A stretch of 64,000 bases of DNA from contig NZ_SFCC01000003.1 in NCBI RefSeq assembly GCF_004214935.1, positions 372,001 through 436,000 of the forward strand, written 5' to 3'. Positions 52,632-62,567 of this stretch are shown here, piece after piece; positions within the stretch are counted from its first letter, which is position 1; each line of letters opens with the position of its first letter. Position numbers and translations under genes: made by a program. The stretch comes from Amycolatopsis suaedae. GTDB taxonomy: Bacteria; Actinomycetota; Actinomycetes; Mycobacteriales; Pseudonocardiaceae. The notes beneath the pieces were generated by a model. That model did no database searches, was not told the origin of the DNA, and saw only the letters and a list, made by a program, of their open reading frames with translations.

Positions 52632-54143
52632 ATGCCCCTGGCACGCACCTGGTCGGTGGCACTGCTCGGCATCGACGGCAGGCTCGTCGAGGTCGAGGCG
52701 GACATCGGTGCCGGGCTGCCCGGCGTGAAGCTCGTCGGGCTGCCGGATCCGGGGCTGCGGGAGTCGAAGGAACGGGTGAAGGCCGCCGTCCGCAACAGCG
52801 GTCAGAAGTGGCCCGAGCAGCACGTCACGCTGGGGCTGTCCCCGGCGAACCTGCCGAAGATCGGTTCCGGCTACGACCTGGGTATCGCCGTGGCCGTGCT
52901 GGCTGCCTGCGGCATCGTGCCGGTGACGAAGCTGCGTGGCACCGTCCTGCTCGGTGAACTCGCTCTCGACGGCCGGATCAGGCCGGTGCGGGGCGTCCTG
53001 CCTGCCCTGCTGGTGGCGCGGAGGTCCGGGATGAGCCGGGCCGTCGTCCCCGTCGAGAGCCTGTTCGAAGCGGCGCTGGCCGACGGAATGGAGGCACTGG
53101 GCGCGGAACGGCTGGCCGACGTCGTCGACTGGCTGTGCGGCACCGGAACCCTCGCCGAGCCGGAGTCGACCGCCGAAGCCCCGCCGGAGCGGGTCCCCGA
53201 CCTCGCCGACGTGCTGGGGCAGCCGGAGGCCAGGTGGGCTGTCGAGGTCGCCGCGGCGGGTGGGCACCACCTGTTGCTGGTCGGCCCGCCCGGCGTGGGC
53301 AAGTCGATGCTCGCCCGGCGCCTGCCGGGGCTGTTGCCGCCGTTGTCGGCGGAGGAGTCGTTGCAGGTGACCGCGGTGCACTCGGTCAACGGCGAGCTGT
53401 CCCGCGCGGCGCCGCTGGTGCGGGTGCCGCCGTTCGTGGCGCCGCACCACTCCGTGTCGATCGCGGCGTTGATCGGCGGCGGCAGCGGTCTCGCGCAGCC
53501 GGGGATGATCAGCAAGGCGCACCGCGGTGTGCTGTTCCTCGACGAGGCCTGCGAGTTCGGGCCCCAGCGACTGGAGTCACTGCGTACCGCGTTGGAGGAG
53601 GGCGAGATCCGGCTGGCAAGGCAGAAGGGGGTCGTCAGCTACCCGGCGCGCTTCCAGCTCGTCCTCGCCACGAACCCGTGCGCCTGCGCACCACCGAGGG
53701 ACACGGACTGTTCGTGCTCACCCACCGAGCGCCGCCGGTACCTGGGACGGCTGTCCGGTCCGTTGCTCGACCGCGTCGACCTGCGGGTGCGGATGCGGCC
53801 GGTCACCGCGATGCACGCGCACGAGGTCGGCGACCCGGAACCCTCCGCCGTCGTGCGGGAGCGGGTCGGCCGGGCACGTGACCGGGCGGCCGCGCGGTGG
53901 TCCGAACACGGGTGGCGGACGAACTCGGAAGTACCGGGGCCGGTGCTGCGCAAGGAGTTCGCGCTCCCGCGGGACGTCACCGTGCTGCTGGACCGCGCAC
54001 TGGACCGCGGGGTGGTCACGGCCCGCGGCGCCGACCGGTGCCTGCGGATCGCCTGGACCCTGTGCGACCTCGCCGGCGCGGACGAGCCCGACGCCGATCA
54101 CCTGGCCGCCGCCATGGAGTTCCGCGACCGGAGAGCGGCATGA
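52632..54143 (+). CDS. comM: ComM/YifB Mg-chelatase-like AAA+ ATPase
   Basis: ComM is a hexameric helicase promoting branch migration during homologous recombination and transformation. The 503 residues comprise an N-terminal Lon-like fold (LGIDGRLVEVEADI, GLPGVKLVGLPD), the AAA+ module with Walker A GPPGVGKSMLARRL and Walker B GVLFLDEACEFG, a Cys-rich CACAPPRDTDCSC insert and sensor LLDRVDLRVRM, then the Mg-chelatase C-terminal domain. The dprA ATG overlaps its stop. Confidence 0.95.
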   Translation: MPLARTWSVALLGIDGRLVEVEADIGAGLPGVKLVGLPDPGLRESKERVKAAVRNSGQKWPEQHVTLGLSPANLPKIGSGYDLGIAVAVLAACGIVPVTKLRGTVLLGELALDGRIRPVRGVLPALLVARRSGMSRAVVPVESLFEAALADGMEALGAERLADVVDWLCGTGTLAEPESTAEAPPERVPDLADVLGQPEARWAVEVAAAGGHHLLLVGPPGVGKSMLARRLPGLLPPLSAEESLQVTAVHSVNGELSRAAPLVRVPPFVAPHHSVSIAALIGGGSGLAQPGMISKAHRGVLFLDEACEFGPQRLESLRTALEEGEIRLARQKGVVSYPARFQLVLATNPCACAPPRDTDCSCSPTERRRYLGRLSGPLLDRVDLRVRMRPVTAMHAHEVGDPEPSAVVRERVGRARDRAAARWSEHGWRTNSEVPGPVLRKEFALPRDVTVLLDRALDRGVVTARGADRCLRIAWTLCDLAGADEPDADHLAAAMEFRDRRAA

Positions 54144-55297
54144 CCGCGGCAGCCGACGAGGTCCGGCTGGCGCGGGCCTACCTGATGCGGGTGGCGGAGC
54201 CACCGGCCGTCGCCGTGGGCGAGCTGGTCGAGAATCGCGGTCCCGTCCAGGCCGCGGCACTGGTCCGCGACGGGAAGTGCCCGCCGGCGGCCCGCGCCGA
54301 GACCGAGGCACGGGCCCACCTCGACCAGGCCGCGCAGGACCTGGAGCTGGCAGCCCGGTCCGGGGCGCGGCTCGTGGTGCCCGAGGACGACGAGTGGCCC
54401 GCGTGGCCGCTGCTGTCCATGTGGCAGGCCGTGCGCAGGGGAGTGAAGGCCCTGGCGCCGCCACTGGGGTTGTGGGTGCGTGGCTCGCCGCCGCTGGCCG
54501 ACGCCGTCCAGCCCGGCGTCGCGGTCGTGGGTGCCCGGGCCTGCAGCGGATACGGCAGGCACACCGCGACCGAGCTGGCCAGGGCACTGGTGACGCAAGG
54601 GATCCCGGTGGTGTCCGGGGCCGCACACGGCATCGACGCCGCCGCTCACCGTGGCGCTCTCGCCGGCGGTGGCCCGACGGTGGCCGTGCTGGCCTGCGGG
54701 ATCGACACGGCCTACCCGGCAGGTCACGGCGAGCTGCTCGACCGGGTCGCCGGACTGGGTGCGGTGGTGTCGGAGTACGCCCCCGGTGTGCCACCGGCTC
54801 GCCACCGGTTCCTGGTCCGCAACCGGCTCATCGCCGCGTTGAGCGACGGCACGGTCGTCGTCGAGGCCGGGGCACGCAGCGGGTCCCGCAACACCGCCGC
54901 GACGGCGGGTGCCCTCGGCAAGGTGGTGATGGCGGTACCGGGTCCGGTCGACGCCGCGACGTCGGTCGGCTGTCACGAGCTGATCAGATCCGCCGCCGCG
55001 ACCCTGGTCGCGTCGACGGCCGACGTGCTGGAGACCGTCGGCCGGTTCGGCGAGGCGCATCCGGGCAGGCCGCGTCCTCGCCGGCTGACCGACAGCCTCG
55101 GCCCCGAAGCCCTGCGTGTGCACGAGGCGCTCCCGGCGCGGGGTGGGTATTCGGCGGAACGTGTCGCCGTCGACTCGGGGGTGCCGATCGCCCGGGTCCG
55201 GGCCGTGCTGCCCGCCCTGGAACTGGACGGCCTCAGTGTCCGGTGCGAGGCCGGCTGGCGGCGGGGCAGGAAGGGGGCGGTCGACGACGAACACTGA
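54140..55297 (+). CDS. dprA: DNA processing protein DprA
   Basis: DprA loads RecA on incoming single-stranded DNA. The 385 residues have an N-terminal SAM-like region, the Rossmann domain with VAVVGARACSGYGRHTA and VSGAAHGIDAAAHRGAL, then PARHRFLVRNRLIAAL and VVVEAGARSGS, and a C-terminal winged-helix (SAERVAVDSGVPIARVRAV). It is coupled to comM. Together with yraN it forms a recombination trio. Confidence 0.94.
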   Translation: MTAAADEVRLARAYLMRVAEPPAVAVGELVENRGPVQAAALVRDGKCPPAARAETEARAHLDQAAQDLELAARSGARLVVPEDDEWPAWPLLSMWQAVRRGVKALAPPLGLWVRGSPPLADAVQPGVAVVGARACSGYGRHTATELARALVTQGIPVVSGAAHGIDAAAHRGALAGGGPTVAVLACGIDTAYPAGHGELLDRVAGLGAVVSEYAPGVPPARHRFLVRNRLIAALSDGTVVVEAGARSGSRNTAATAGALGKVVMAVPGPVDAATSVGCHELIRSAAATLVASTADVLETVGRFGEAHPGRPRPRRLTDSLGPEALRVHEALPARGGYSAERVAVDSGVPIARVRAVLPALELDGLSVRCEAGWRRGRKGAVDDEH

Positions 55298-55351
55298 CTC
55301 GCGCGGCGACGGTGCTTGACCCTGGGTGCAACTTGCCGCAGCGTCGACAGC

Positions 55352-56368
55352 ATGCCGTCAGCGTCGTCGCGGTCCTCGCGCCGTTCCGGTCCGCGCCGGC
55401 CGGACCTGAAGCGGTTGCGGGCCGCGCTCCCGCCCTCGGCCGGTGCCGTGCTCGATGACTACGAACGTCATCTGGCGCTCGAACGAGGCCTGTCCGCGCA
55501 CACCGTGCGCGCGTACCTGGGCGACGTGGTGTCGCTGCTGGCGTTCCTGCGCGGGGTGGACCTGGAGACGGCCCCCGACGAGGTGCCGGACGCCGCCCTG
55601 GACGGGCTCGACGTCGCCGAGCTGCGGGCGTGGCTGGCCGCGCAGCACGCGGACGGCGTCAGCCGCACGACGCTGTCCCGGCGGGCGGCGTCGGCACGGA
55701 CGTTCACCGCGTGGGCACACCGGACCGGCAGGCTGGCGGCCGATCCCGGTGCGCGTCTGGTGGCGCCCCGGCCGCATCGGGTGCTGCCCGCCGTGCTGCG
55801 CCCGGACCAGGCCGACGACATGATGCGGGCCGCCGCCGCGGGGGCGGCCGAGCAGGACGCGGTCGCGCTCCGCGACCGGGCCGTGCTGGAGCTGCTGTAC
55901 GCGACCGGGGTGCGGGTCTCGGAGCTGTGCGGGCTCGACACCGGCGACGTCGAGTTCGGCAGGCGCGTCGTGCGTGTCCTCGGCAAGGGGGCCAAGGAGC
56001 GCATGGTGCCGTTCGGGACGCCGGCTGCCGAGGCGGTCCGGGCGTGGCTGGACGCCGGACGTCCCGCGCTGGCCGGCCCGGCGGCCGCGGACGCGCTGTT
56101 CCTCGGCGTGCGCGGCGGCAGGCTCGACCCGCGGACGGTGCGCCGGGTCGTGCACGACGCGGTGGGCTCGGTACCCGGCGCGGCGGACCTCGGACCGCAC
56201 GGTCTGCGGCACAGCGCGGCCACCCATCTGCTGGAGGGCGGGGCGGACCTTCGCAGCGTTCAGGAACTGCTTGGTCACGCTACGCTTGCCACCACGCAGC
56301 TCTACACTCACGTGACGGTCGAGCGGCTGAAGGCGATCCATGACAGAGCCCACCCTCGCGCCCGGTGA
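55352..56368 (+). CDS. xerC: Tyrosine recombinase XerC
   Basis: XerC resolves chromosome dimers at dif with XerD. The 338 residues have an N-terminal SAM-like DNA-binding domain ([20 protein letters not shown]) and the catalytic domain with Arg in [13 protein letters not shown], Lys in [24 protein letters not shown], His in [13 protein letters not shown] and the nucleophile Tyr of that same LYTH. ATG 55352 is used; a frame to 55316 has no further family sequence. The N-terminus has an extra Ser/Arg stretch. Confidence 0.92.
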   Translation: MPSASSRSSRRSGPRRPDLKRLRAALPPSAGAVLDDYERHLALERGLSAHTVRAYLGDVVSLLAFLRGVDLETAPDEVPDAALDGLDVAELRAWLAAQHADGVSRTTLSRRAASARTFTAWAHRTGRLAADPGARLVAPRPHRVLPAVLRPDQADDMMRAAAAGAAEQDAVALRDRAVLELLYATGVRVSELCGLDTGDVEFGRRVVRVLGKGAKERMVPFGTPAAEAVRAWLDAGRPALAGPAAADALFLGVRGGRLDPRTVRRVVHDAVGSVPGAADLGPHGLRHSAATHLLEGGADLRSVQELLGHATLATTQLYTHVTVERLKAIHDRAHPRAR

Positions 56369-56591
56369 CCGCCGGGCGGAGCGGGCCGGTCGGGAGAACC
56401 GGACGTCGCCCGCCCGCGGACGGAACGGCCGCCCCGACCGGACCGGCCGGCCCACCCCGAACGAGCCCGGAGACCGAGCTGACGACGTGCACGACAACGC
56501 TGACCTGCGACTGGAGCGGACCCGCGGCCACACGGTCGACGGGCCATCGTCGTGCGGCCCGCACCAGGCTCGCTCGTCAGCCAACGGCGCC

Positions 56592-57494
56592 ATGGCGGTG
56601 AGCCAGGCCGGGACGGCCGGCTCCACAGCACCCGCCCCGCGCCCGCCCGCCACGAACGGCGCACCGGCGGACAGCGCGGGCGCACCGGCGCGCCCGGAGG
56701 CCCCACCCGCCACCCGCTCGGGTGAAACCGCCGATGTCGAGACCGGCGTGAAGGCGCTCTGGCGCGAGTTCGCTACCTCCCCGACGCAGCGGGTGCGGGA
56801 CCGGCTCGTCCTGCACTACGCGCCGCTGGTCAAGTACGTCGCCGGCCGCGTCGGCACCGGCCTGCCCACCCACGTGGACGTCGGCGACCTGATCCAGTCC
56901 GGCATCTTCGGGCTCGTCGACGCCATCGAGAAGTTCGACCCCGAACGCGGCCTGCGGTTCGAGACCTACGCCATGCAGCGCATCCGTGGCGCCATCCTGG
57001 ACGACCTGCGATCGCAGGACTGGGTGCCCAGGGTGGTGCGCAGCAGGGCCAGGGAGGCCGAACGCGCGCTGGAACGCCTCGGGGCGCGGCTGCACCGCAC
57101 ACCGACCGACGCCGAGCTCGCCCGCGAACTCGACATCTCCGTCGACGAGCTGCGGGACCTCTACGGCCAGCTCCAGCTCACCAGCGTCGTGGCGCTCGAG
57201 GACCTGATGGCCGCGGGCAAGGACAGCGGGTCGCTGGTGGACACGCTGCCCGACGACGACGCGGTCGATCCCGTCGCGGTGCTGGTCGACGAGGACAACC
57301 GCAGGCAGCTGGCGGAGGCCATCGCGCAGCTCACCGAACGCGATCGGATCGTGGTGAGCCTGTACTACTTCGAAAGCCTCACGCTGGCCGAGATCGGCAA
57401 GGTCCTTGGCGTCACCGAGTCCCGGGTCAGCCAGCTGCACACCAGGGCGGTGCTGCGGCTGCGGGCCAAGCTCGTCGAGCAGGCCGGTGTCTGA
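56592..57494 (+). CDS. whiG: RNA polymerase sigma factor WhiG (FliA type)
   Basis: WhiG commits aerial hyphae to sporulation in Streptomyces. From ATG 56592 the protein has 300 residues (Streptomyces WhiG is about 280): region 2 with HYAPLVKYVAGRV and DLIQSGIFGLVDAIEKFD, region 3 RTPTDAELARELDIS, and region 4 LAEIGKVLGVTESRVSQLH. The frame is open back to ATG 56340, inside xerC, but the extra 84 residues are low-complexity with weaker codon bias, and neither start has a strong RBS. Its position beside rpsB matches Streptomyces. Confidence 0.88.
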   Translation: MAVSQAGTAGSTAPAPRPPATNGAPADSAGAPARPEAPPATRSGETADVETGVKALWREFATSPTQRVRDRLVLHYAPLVKYVAGRVGTGLPTHVDVGDLIQSGIFGLVDAIEKFDPERGLRFETYAMQRIRGAILDDLRSQDWVPRVVRSRAREAERALERLGARLHRTPTDAELARELDISVDELRDLYGQLQLTSVVALEDLMAAGKDSGSLVDTLPDDDAVDPVAVLVDEDNRRQLAEAIAQLTERDRIVVSLYYFESLTLAEIGKVLGVTESRVSQLHTRAVLRLRAKLVEQAGV

Positions 57495-57515
57495 GAACGC
57501 ACGGATTCCGGCTAC

Positions 57516-58100
57516 TCAATAGGCATCACCGCCCGACCCGTCCCACGGCTTGAGCCGCAGGACGAACTCCACCTGGACCAGCGGGAGCGGATCGAGGTAC
57601 TCCTCGCCCCGCCGGACGCCCCAGTGCAGGCACACCGGTTCGGGGCACTCCGGATGCCCGGGCACCACCGCTCCGATCGACTGGCCCAGGTGCACCTGGT
57701 CGCCAGCCGCCACGGCAGGCGACACCGGCTCGTAGGTGGTGCGCAGCCCGCCGTCGTGGTCGACGGACAGCACGCCCCGGCCGGCCACCTGGCCGGCGAA
57801 CACCACGACACCCGGCCCCGCGGACAGCACCTGCTGCCCCTCGGCGGCGGCCAGGTCGACGCCACGGTGGCCGGGACCGTACGGCGTGGCCGGAGCCTGG
57901 TAGCCCCGCACGACCCGCGGCCGGGGTGACAACGGCCAGCCGAACCGGCCCGGCTCGCCCACGACCGCCGGCGCGGCGGCCTCGACGGGCCACGCCGCGC
58001 GCAGCAGCACCGGGTGCAGGGCCGCCACCAGGGCGAATACCGGCACCAGGAGAGCGAGCCGCCATCGCCGGCGGGCGGGGTGAGTGGTCACGGTGTCCAC
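57516..58100 (-). CDS. M23 (LytM) family metallopeptidase
   Basis: This 194-residue exported peptidase or peptidase-like protein has an N-terminal signal or anchor (WRLALLVPVFALVAALHPVLL), then the LytM fold with the zinc His/Asp in GPGHRGVDLAAAEG and the HxH-type site in VCLHWGVRRG (His followed by Trp-Gly rather than the usual HLHFE). The fold cuts peptidoglycan cross-bridges or acts as an amidase activator. GTG 58100 is used; GTG 58091 is also possible. It is convergent with whiG. Confidence 0.82.
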   Translation of the reverse strand: MDTVTTHPARRRWRLALLVPVFALVAALHPVLLRAAWPVEAAAPAVVGEPGRFGWPLSPRPRVVRGYQAPATPYGPGHRGVDLAAAEGQQVLSAGPGVVVFAGQVAGRGVLSVDHDGGLRTTYEPVSPAVAAGDQVHLGQSIGAVVPGHPECPEPVCLHWGVRRGEEYLDPLPLVQVEFVLRLKPWDGSGGDAY

Positions 58101-58144
58101 TGTCGGCGCGATGGCAGGGCAGGGGAAGGGCGAGTTCGGCGGGC

Positions 58145-58171
58145 TGTGGACAACCGGGGGGCTGTGGACAA
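58145..58171 (-). other. Pair of perfect DnaA-box 9-mers
   Basis: TGTGGACAA occurs at 58145-58153 and 58163-58171, the exact complement of the DnaA box TTGTCCACA, 18 bases apart and in the same orientation. They lie in the gap between the M23 gene and the rpsB promoter, about 6 kb from a similar pair. Confidence 0.55.
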
Positions 58172-58215
58172 CTGACCAGTGGAGATGCGGTGGTGAGAGC
58201 GGGTCGCGGGCGGCG

Positions 58216-58460
58216 TACACTGATCTGCGCTGCCTGTGCTCGCACAGGCTGACTTCGCGTGTATGTGCGCGTCCGGCCGCCCACGGCGGCCGGCACAACG
58301 GTTCCCGGCGGTCCCTTCCCGGCGGCGCTACGACGCCGGAGGGTCCGGAAACCGGCACTGCACCAGGGCGGATGGCCACCCGGCCTACCGCGACATAACC
58401 GACTGAGCGCCCCTGGCCCCAGGTCTGGGCGCACGAGACAGAAGAGGTGCGGATCCGGCC
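58216..58460 (+). promoter_or_regulatory. rpsB promoter and long leader
   Basis: TACACT at 58216-58221 is a plausible -10. The leader would be about 230 bases, long for this genome, and contains an 8-bp hairpin with a 2-base loop at 58232-58249 (GCCTGTGC and GCACAGGC) plus further GC-rich dyads. A long structured leader fits ribosomal-protein autoregulation by S2. No gene is seen between 58101 and 58460. Confidence 0.5.
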
Positions 58461-59288
58461 ATGGCCGTCGTCACCATGAAGCAGTTGCTCGACTCCGGCG
58501 TGCACTTCGGGCACCAGACCCGCCGCTGGAACCCGAAGATGAAGCGATTCATCCTCACCGAGCGCAACGGTATCTACATCATCGACCTGCAGCAGACGCT
58601 GTCCTACATCGACCGTGCCTTCGAGTTCATCAAGGAGACCGTGGCGCACGGCGGCAGCATCCTGTTCGTCGGCACGAAGAAGCAGGCCCAGGAGGCCATC
58701 GCCAACGAGGCCCAGCGGGTCGGCATGCCCTACGTGAACCAGCGCTGGCTGGGCGGCATGCTCACGAACTTCCAGACGGTGCACAAGCGGCTGCAGCGCC
58801 TCAAGGAGCTGGAGTCGCAGGAGCAGACCGGCGGCTTCCAGGGGCTGACCAAGCGCGAGATCCTGACGCTGACCCGCGAGAAGGACAAGCTGGAGCGCAC
58901 CCTCGGCGGTATCCGTGACATGGCGAAGGTTCCCAGCGCCGTGTGGATCGTCGACACCAAGAAGGAGCACATCGCCGTCGGCGAGGCTCGCAAGCTCAAC
59001 ATCCCAGTCGTCGCGATCCTCGACACGAACTGCGACCCGGACGAGGTCGACTACCCGATCCCGGGCAACGACGACGCGATCCGGTCGGCCGCCCTGCTGA
59101 CCAAGGTCGTCGCCGAGGCCGCCGCGGCCGGGCTGCTCGCCCGTTCCGGGCGCAACGGTGCCGCCGCCGAGGGCCAGGACAAGCCCGAGCCGGGCGTGGC
59201 CTCCGACGAGCCGCTGGCCGAGTGGGAGAAGGAGCTGCTGGTCAGCGCCGACGCCGGCGGCGCGTCCTCCGAGACGCCCGCTTCCTGA
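58461..59288 (+). CDS. rpsB: 30S ribosomal protein S2
   Basis: The 275-residue S2 includes [66 protein letters not shown] and the [15 protein letters not shown] segment. A C-terminal extension after residue 220 is acidic and actinobacteria-like. GAGGTG precedes the ATG. It heads the rpsB-tsf pair. Confidence 0.97.
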   Translation: MAVVTMKQLLDSGVHFGHQTRRWNPKMKRFILTERNGIYIIDLQQTLSYIDRAFEFIKETVAHGGSILFVGTKKQAQEAIANEAQRVGMPYVNQRWLGGMLTNFQTVHKRLQRLKELESQEQTGGFQGLTKREILTLTREKDKLERTLGGIRDMAKVPSAVWIVDTKKEHIAVGEARKLNIPVVAILDTNCDPDEVDYPIPGNDDAIRSAALLTKVVAEAAAAGLLARSGRNGAAAEGQDKPEPGVASDEPLAEWEKELLVSADAGGASSETPAS

Positions 59289-59297
59289 TGACCCGTT

Positions 59298-59332
59298 GAT
59301 CGGGCGGGCGGCGTGACCGTGCCCGCCCGATC
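59298..59332 (+). terminator. Hairpin between rpsB and tsf
   Basis: GATCGGGCGGGC and GCCCGCCCGATC form a perfect 12-bp stem with an 11-base loop, 9 bases after rpsB. With no T tract it may be a partial terminator or an RNA-processing/stability element setting the rpsB:tsf ratio. Confidence 0.6.
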
Positions 59333-59384
59333 ACCACATTCCCTGACAAACCCGCGCGTACCGAGTAAGGACGGACAACGCACG

Positions 59385-60209
59385 ATGGCGAACTACACCG
59401 CGGCAGACGTAAAGCGCCTCCGCGAGCTCACCGGTTCCGGCATGATGGACTGCAAGAAGGCGCTGGAGGAGAACGGCGGCGACTTCGACAAGGCCGTCGA
59501 GTACCTGCGCATCAAGGGCGCGAAGGACGTCGGCAAGCGTGCCGAGCGGGCCACCGCCGAGGGCCTGGTCGCCGGTGACGGTGGCGTGCTGATCGAGATC
59601 AACTCCGAGACCGACTTCGTGGCCAAGAACGACCAGTTCCAGGAACTGGCCAACAAGATCGTCGAGGTCGCCAAGAACGTCCGCCCCACCGACGTCGAGC
59701 AGCTCAAGAACGCCGAGCTGGACGGCAAGACCGTCAACGACGCGGTCCAGGAGCTCTCGGCCAAGATCGGCGAGAAGCTGGAGCTGCGCCGCGCCGCCTC
59801 GTTCGACGGCACCGTCGCCACCTACCTGCACCGTCGTGGCGCGGGCCTGCCGCCCGCCGTCGGCGTGCTGGTCGAGTACACCGGTGAGGGCGAGGGCGCT
59901 GCCGAGGCCGCCCACGGCGCCGCGCTGCAGATCGCCGCGCTGAAGGCCAAGTACCTGACCCGCGAGGAGGTGCCCGCCGACATCGTCGAGAACGAGCGGC
60001 GGATCGCCGAGCAGACCGCGCGCTCCGAGGGCAAGCCGGAGCAGGCCCTGCCGAAGATCATCGAGGGCAAGGTCAACGCCTACTACAAGGACACCGTGCT
60101 GCTGGACCAGCCGTCGGTGACCGACAACAAGAAGTCGGTGAAGGCTCTGCTCGACGCGGCCGGCGTCACCGTGACCCGGTTCGTCCGCTTCGAGGTCGGC
60201 CAGGCCTGA
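59385..60209 (+). CDS. tsf: Elongation factor Ts
   Basis: EF-Ts exchanges GDP for GTP on EF-Tu. The 274 residues begin [20 protein letters not shown] and contain the signature [20 protein letters not shown] and [14 protein letters not shown], with the two-subdomain core and coiled-coil following. ATG 59385 is preceded by GTAAGGACGG. Confidence 0.97.
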   Translation: MANYTAADVKRLRELTGSGMMDCKKALEENGGDFDKAVEYLRIKGAKDVGKRAERATAEGLVAGDGGVLIEINSETDFVAKNDQFQELANKIVEVAKNVRPTDVEQLKNAELDGKTVNDAVQELSAKIGEKLELRRAASFDGTVATYLHRRGAGLPPAVGVLVEYTGEGEGAAEAAHGAALQIAALKAKYLTREEVPADIVENERRIAEQTARSEGKPEQALPKIIEGKVNAYYKDTVLLDQPSVTDNKKSVKALLDAAGVTVTRFVRFEVGQA

Positions 60210-60235
60210 GACCGGCGACCAAGCAGGTGATCAGC

Positions 60236-60275
60236 ACCGTGCCCCGTCCCGCAGAGTGCGGCGACGGGGCACGGT
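60236..60275 (+). terminator. Terminator hairpin after tsf
   Basis: ACCGTGCCCCGTC and GACGGGGCACGGT (13 bp) enclose an inner CCGC-AGAGT-GCGG hairpin with one bulged base. It lies 27 bases after tsf and 41 bases before pyrH. Confidence 0.75.
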
Positions 60276-60315
60276 TGTGCGGGGCAGGTCCAGCCGGCAC
60301 GACGACGGAGGCGAG

Positions 60316-61059
60316 ATGACACAGGAGCGAGGCGAAGGCACCGGTTACCGCAGGGTGCTGCTCAAACTCGGCGGGGAGATGTTCGGCGGCGGGTCGCTAG
60401 GCGTCGATCCGGACGTCGTGCATTCGGTCGCCGTCCAGATCGCCGCGGTGGTGCGCACCGGTGTGCAGATGGCCATCGTCATCGGCGGCGGCAACTACTT
60501 CCGTGGCGCCGAGCTGTCCCAGCGCGGCATGGACCGCGACCGGGCCGACTACATGGCCATGCTGGGCACGGTGATGAACTCGTTGGCGCTGCAGGACTTC
60601 CTCGAGAAGGAAGGCGTGCCGACCCGGGTGCAGAGCGCCATCACGATGGGCCAGGTCGCCGAGCCCTACATCCCCCGCCGCGCCGAGCGGCACCTGGAGA
60701 AGGGGCGGGTGGTGATCTTCGGTGCCGGTACCGGCATGCCGTACTTCTCCACCGACACCGCCGCCGCTCAGCGTGCACTGGAGATCGGGTGCGAGACCGT
60801 GCTCATGGCCAAGGCCGTCGACGGGGTGTACACCGCTGACCCGAAGACCGACCCCAATGCCAAGATGTTCCATGAGATCACCCACCGCGAGGTGCTCGAG
60901 CAGGGACTGAAGGTGGCCGACGCGACCGCGTTCAGCCTCTGCATGGACAACAACATGCCGATCATCGTGTTCAATCTCCTCACGGAGGGGAACATCGCCC
61001 GTGCGGTGAACGGTGAGCGCATCGGCACGGTGGTCAGTACCCCGGTCGGCGGGGTCTAG
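60316..61059 (+). CDS. pyrH: UMP kinase
   Basis: This hexameric amino-acid-kinase-fold enzyme phosphorylates UMP. The 247 residues have [26 protein letters not shown], the [17 protein letters not shown] segment, [20 protein letters not shown] and [17 protein letters not shown] 60316 has GGAGG about 6 bases upstream. frr follows 48 bases downstream. Confidence 0.97.
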   Translation: MTQERGEGTGYRRVLLKLGGEMFGGGSLGVDPDVVHSVAVQIAAVVRTGVQMAIVIGGGNYFRGAELSQRGMDRDRADYMAMLGTVMNSLALQDFLEKEGVPTRVQSAITMGQVAEPYIPRRAERHLEKGRVVIFGAGTGMPYFSTDTAAAQRALEIGCETVLMAKAVDGVYTADPKTDPNAKMFHEITHREVLEQGLKVADATAFSLCMDNNMPIIVFNLLTEGNIARAVNGERIGTVVSTPVGGV

Positions 61060-61107
61060 CATGCGCGGACAACACAATCAGCGGCGTGATACGAGCAAGG
61101 AGTAGCC

Positions 61108-61665
61108 GTGATCGACGAGACCCTCCTCGACGCCGAGGAGAAGATGGAAAAAGCGGTGTCCGTCGCCAAGGAGGACCTGTCGTCGGTACGCACCGGCAGG
61201 GCCAACCCGGCGATGTTCTCCCGTATCGTCGTCGAGTACTACGGTGCTCCGACCCCGCTCAACCAGCTGGCGAGCGTCAACATCCCGGAAGCGAGGATGG
61301 CCGTCGTCAAGCCCTACGACGCCACTCAGCTGCAGGCCATCGAGAAGGCCATCCGTGAGTCCGATCTGGGCGTCAACCCCAGCAACGACGGCACGATCAT
61401 CCGCATCGTCATCCCGCAGCTCACCGAGGAGCGGCGCCGCGAGATGGTGAAGATGGCCAAGAGCAAGGGTGAGGACGCCAAGGTCTCCATCCGCAGTGTG
61501 CGGCGCAAGGCCAAGGAAGAGCTGGACCGCATCCAGAAGGACGGCGAGGCGGGCGAGGACGACGTCGTCCGTGCGGAGAAGGAACTGCAGAACCTCACCG
61601 ACACCTACGTGCACAAGGTCGACGACCTCGTGAAACACAAGGAAGCGGAGCTGCTCGAGGTCTGA
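61108..61665 (+). CDS. frr: Ribosome recycling factor
   Basis: RRF splits post-termination ribosomes with EF-G. The 185 residues have the helical-bundle and beta/alpha layout: [57 protein letters not shown] and [19 protein letters not shown] 61108 has AAGGAG 5 bases upstream. The stop shares one base with the cdsA ATG. Confidence 0.97.
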   Translation: MIDETLLDAEEKMEKAVSVAKEDLSSVRTGRANPAMFSRIVVEYYGAPTPLNQLASVNIPEARMAVVKPYDATQLQAIEKAIRESDLGVNPSNDGTIIRIVIPQLTEERRREMVKMAKSKGEDAKVSIRSVRRKAKEELDRIQKDGEAGEDDVVRAEKELQNLTDTYVHKVDDLVKHKEAELLEV

Positions 61666-62567
61666 TGACGCAGGTGAGCGAACAACGCGGGGACGCCGAG
61701 AGCGCCGGTGGTGAGGACACCGCCGGCTCGTCGGCGACCGAACCCGTCGCCGACGAGAAGAAGTCGCGTGCCGGCCGGAACCTGCCTGCCGCGATCGCGG
61801 TGGGGGTGCTGCTGGGTGCGGCGATTCTCGTTTCCCTGCTGACCGTTCGTTTCCTGTTCATCGGCATCGTCGCCGCGGCGATCGCCGCCGGAACGTTCGA
61901 ACTCGCCGGAGCGCTGCGGCGCGCGGCGAACCTCCGGATCGCACTGGTGCCCGTCCTGGTCGGCGGCCAGGCCATGATGTGGCTGGCCTGGCCGTTCGGC
62001 AGGGAAGGTGCGCTCACCGCGTTTGTGCTCACCGTGCTGGCCTGCCTGCTGTGGCGCCTGCCCGGGGGCTCGGAGCGCTACCTCGCCGACGTCGCGGCGT
62101 CCGTCTTCGCCGCGGCCTACCTGCCGCTGTTCGCGGCGTTCGCCGTGATGCTGGTGCCGCCGGCCGACGGCGTTGGCCGGGTGCTCACGTTCCTGATCGT
62201 GGTCGTGGCATCGGACACCGGTGGCTACATCGCCGGTGTACTGGGCGGCAAGCATCCGATGGCACCGACGATCAGCCCGAAGAAGACCTGGGAGGGCTTC
62301 GCGGGCTCGATCATCGCCGGTGTCGTCGCCGGTGCGCTGACGCTCAGCCTGATGCTGGACGGCCACGCCTGGCAGGGCGTGATCTTCGGCGTGGCGATCG
62401 TCTGCACGGCCACGCTAGGCGACCTCATGGAGTCGCTGATCAAGCGCGACCTCGGCATCAAGGACATGGGGAACCTGCTGCCGGGCCACGGCGGGATCAT
62501 GGACCGGCTGGACTCCCTGCTGCCGTCGGCAGTGGTGTCCTGGCTACTGCTGTCGGCCTTCGTCTAA
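61665..62567 (+). CDS. cdsA: Phosphatidate cytidylyltransferase
   Basis: CdsA makes CDP-diacylglycerol for phospholipid synthesis. The 300-residue membrane protein has about eight helices after a charged cytosolic N-terminus (residues 1-38). The CTP-site segment SPKKTWEGFAGSI and the family signature near the C-terminus (LGDLMESLIKRDLGIKDMGN, GHGGIMDRLDSLL) are intact. It is coupled to frr and overlaps the convergent VOC gene by 4 bases. Confidence 0.95.
   Translation: MTQVSEQRGDAESAGGEDTAGSSATEPVADEKKSRAGRNLPAAIAVGVLLGAAILVSLLTVRFLFIGIVAAAIAAGTFELAGALRRAANLRIALVPVLVGGQAMMWLAWPFGREGALTAFVLTVLACLLWRLPGGSERYLADVAASVFAAAYLPLFAAFAVMLVPPADGVGRVLTFLIVVVASDTGGYIAGVLGGKHPMAPTISPKKTWEGFAGSIIAGVVAGALTLSLMLDGHAWQGVIFGVAIVCTATLGDLMESLIKRDLGIKDMGNLLPGHGGIMDRLDSLLPSAVVSWLLLSAFV

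Noticed and set aside
55352..56368. Tyrosine recombinase as a phage or integrative-element integrase
   Set aside because: Its length, motifs and place between dprA and whiG match chromosomal XerC, and no att repeats or phage genes flank it.
59298..59332. A strong terminator isolating tsf from rpsB
   Set aside because: rpsB and tsf are normally co-transcribed and no tsf promoter is evident, so full termination is doubtful; listed as a hairpin with moderate confidence.
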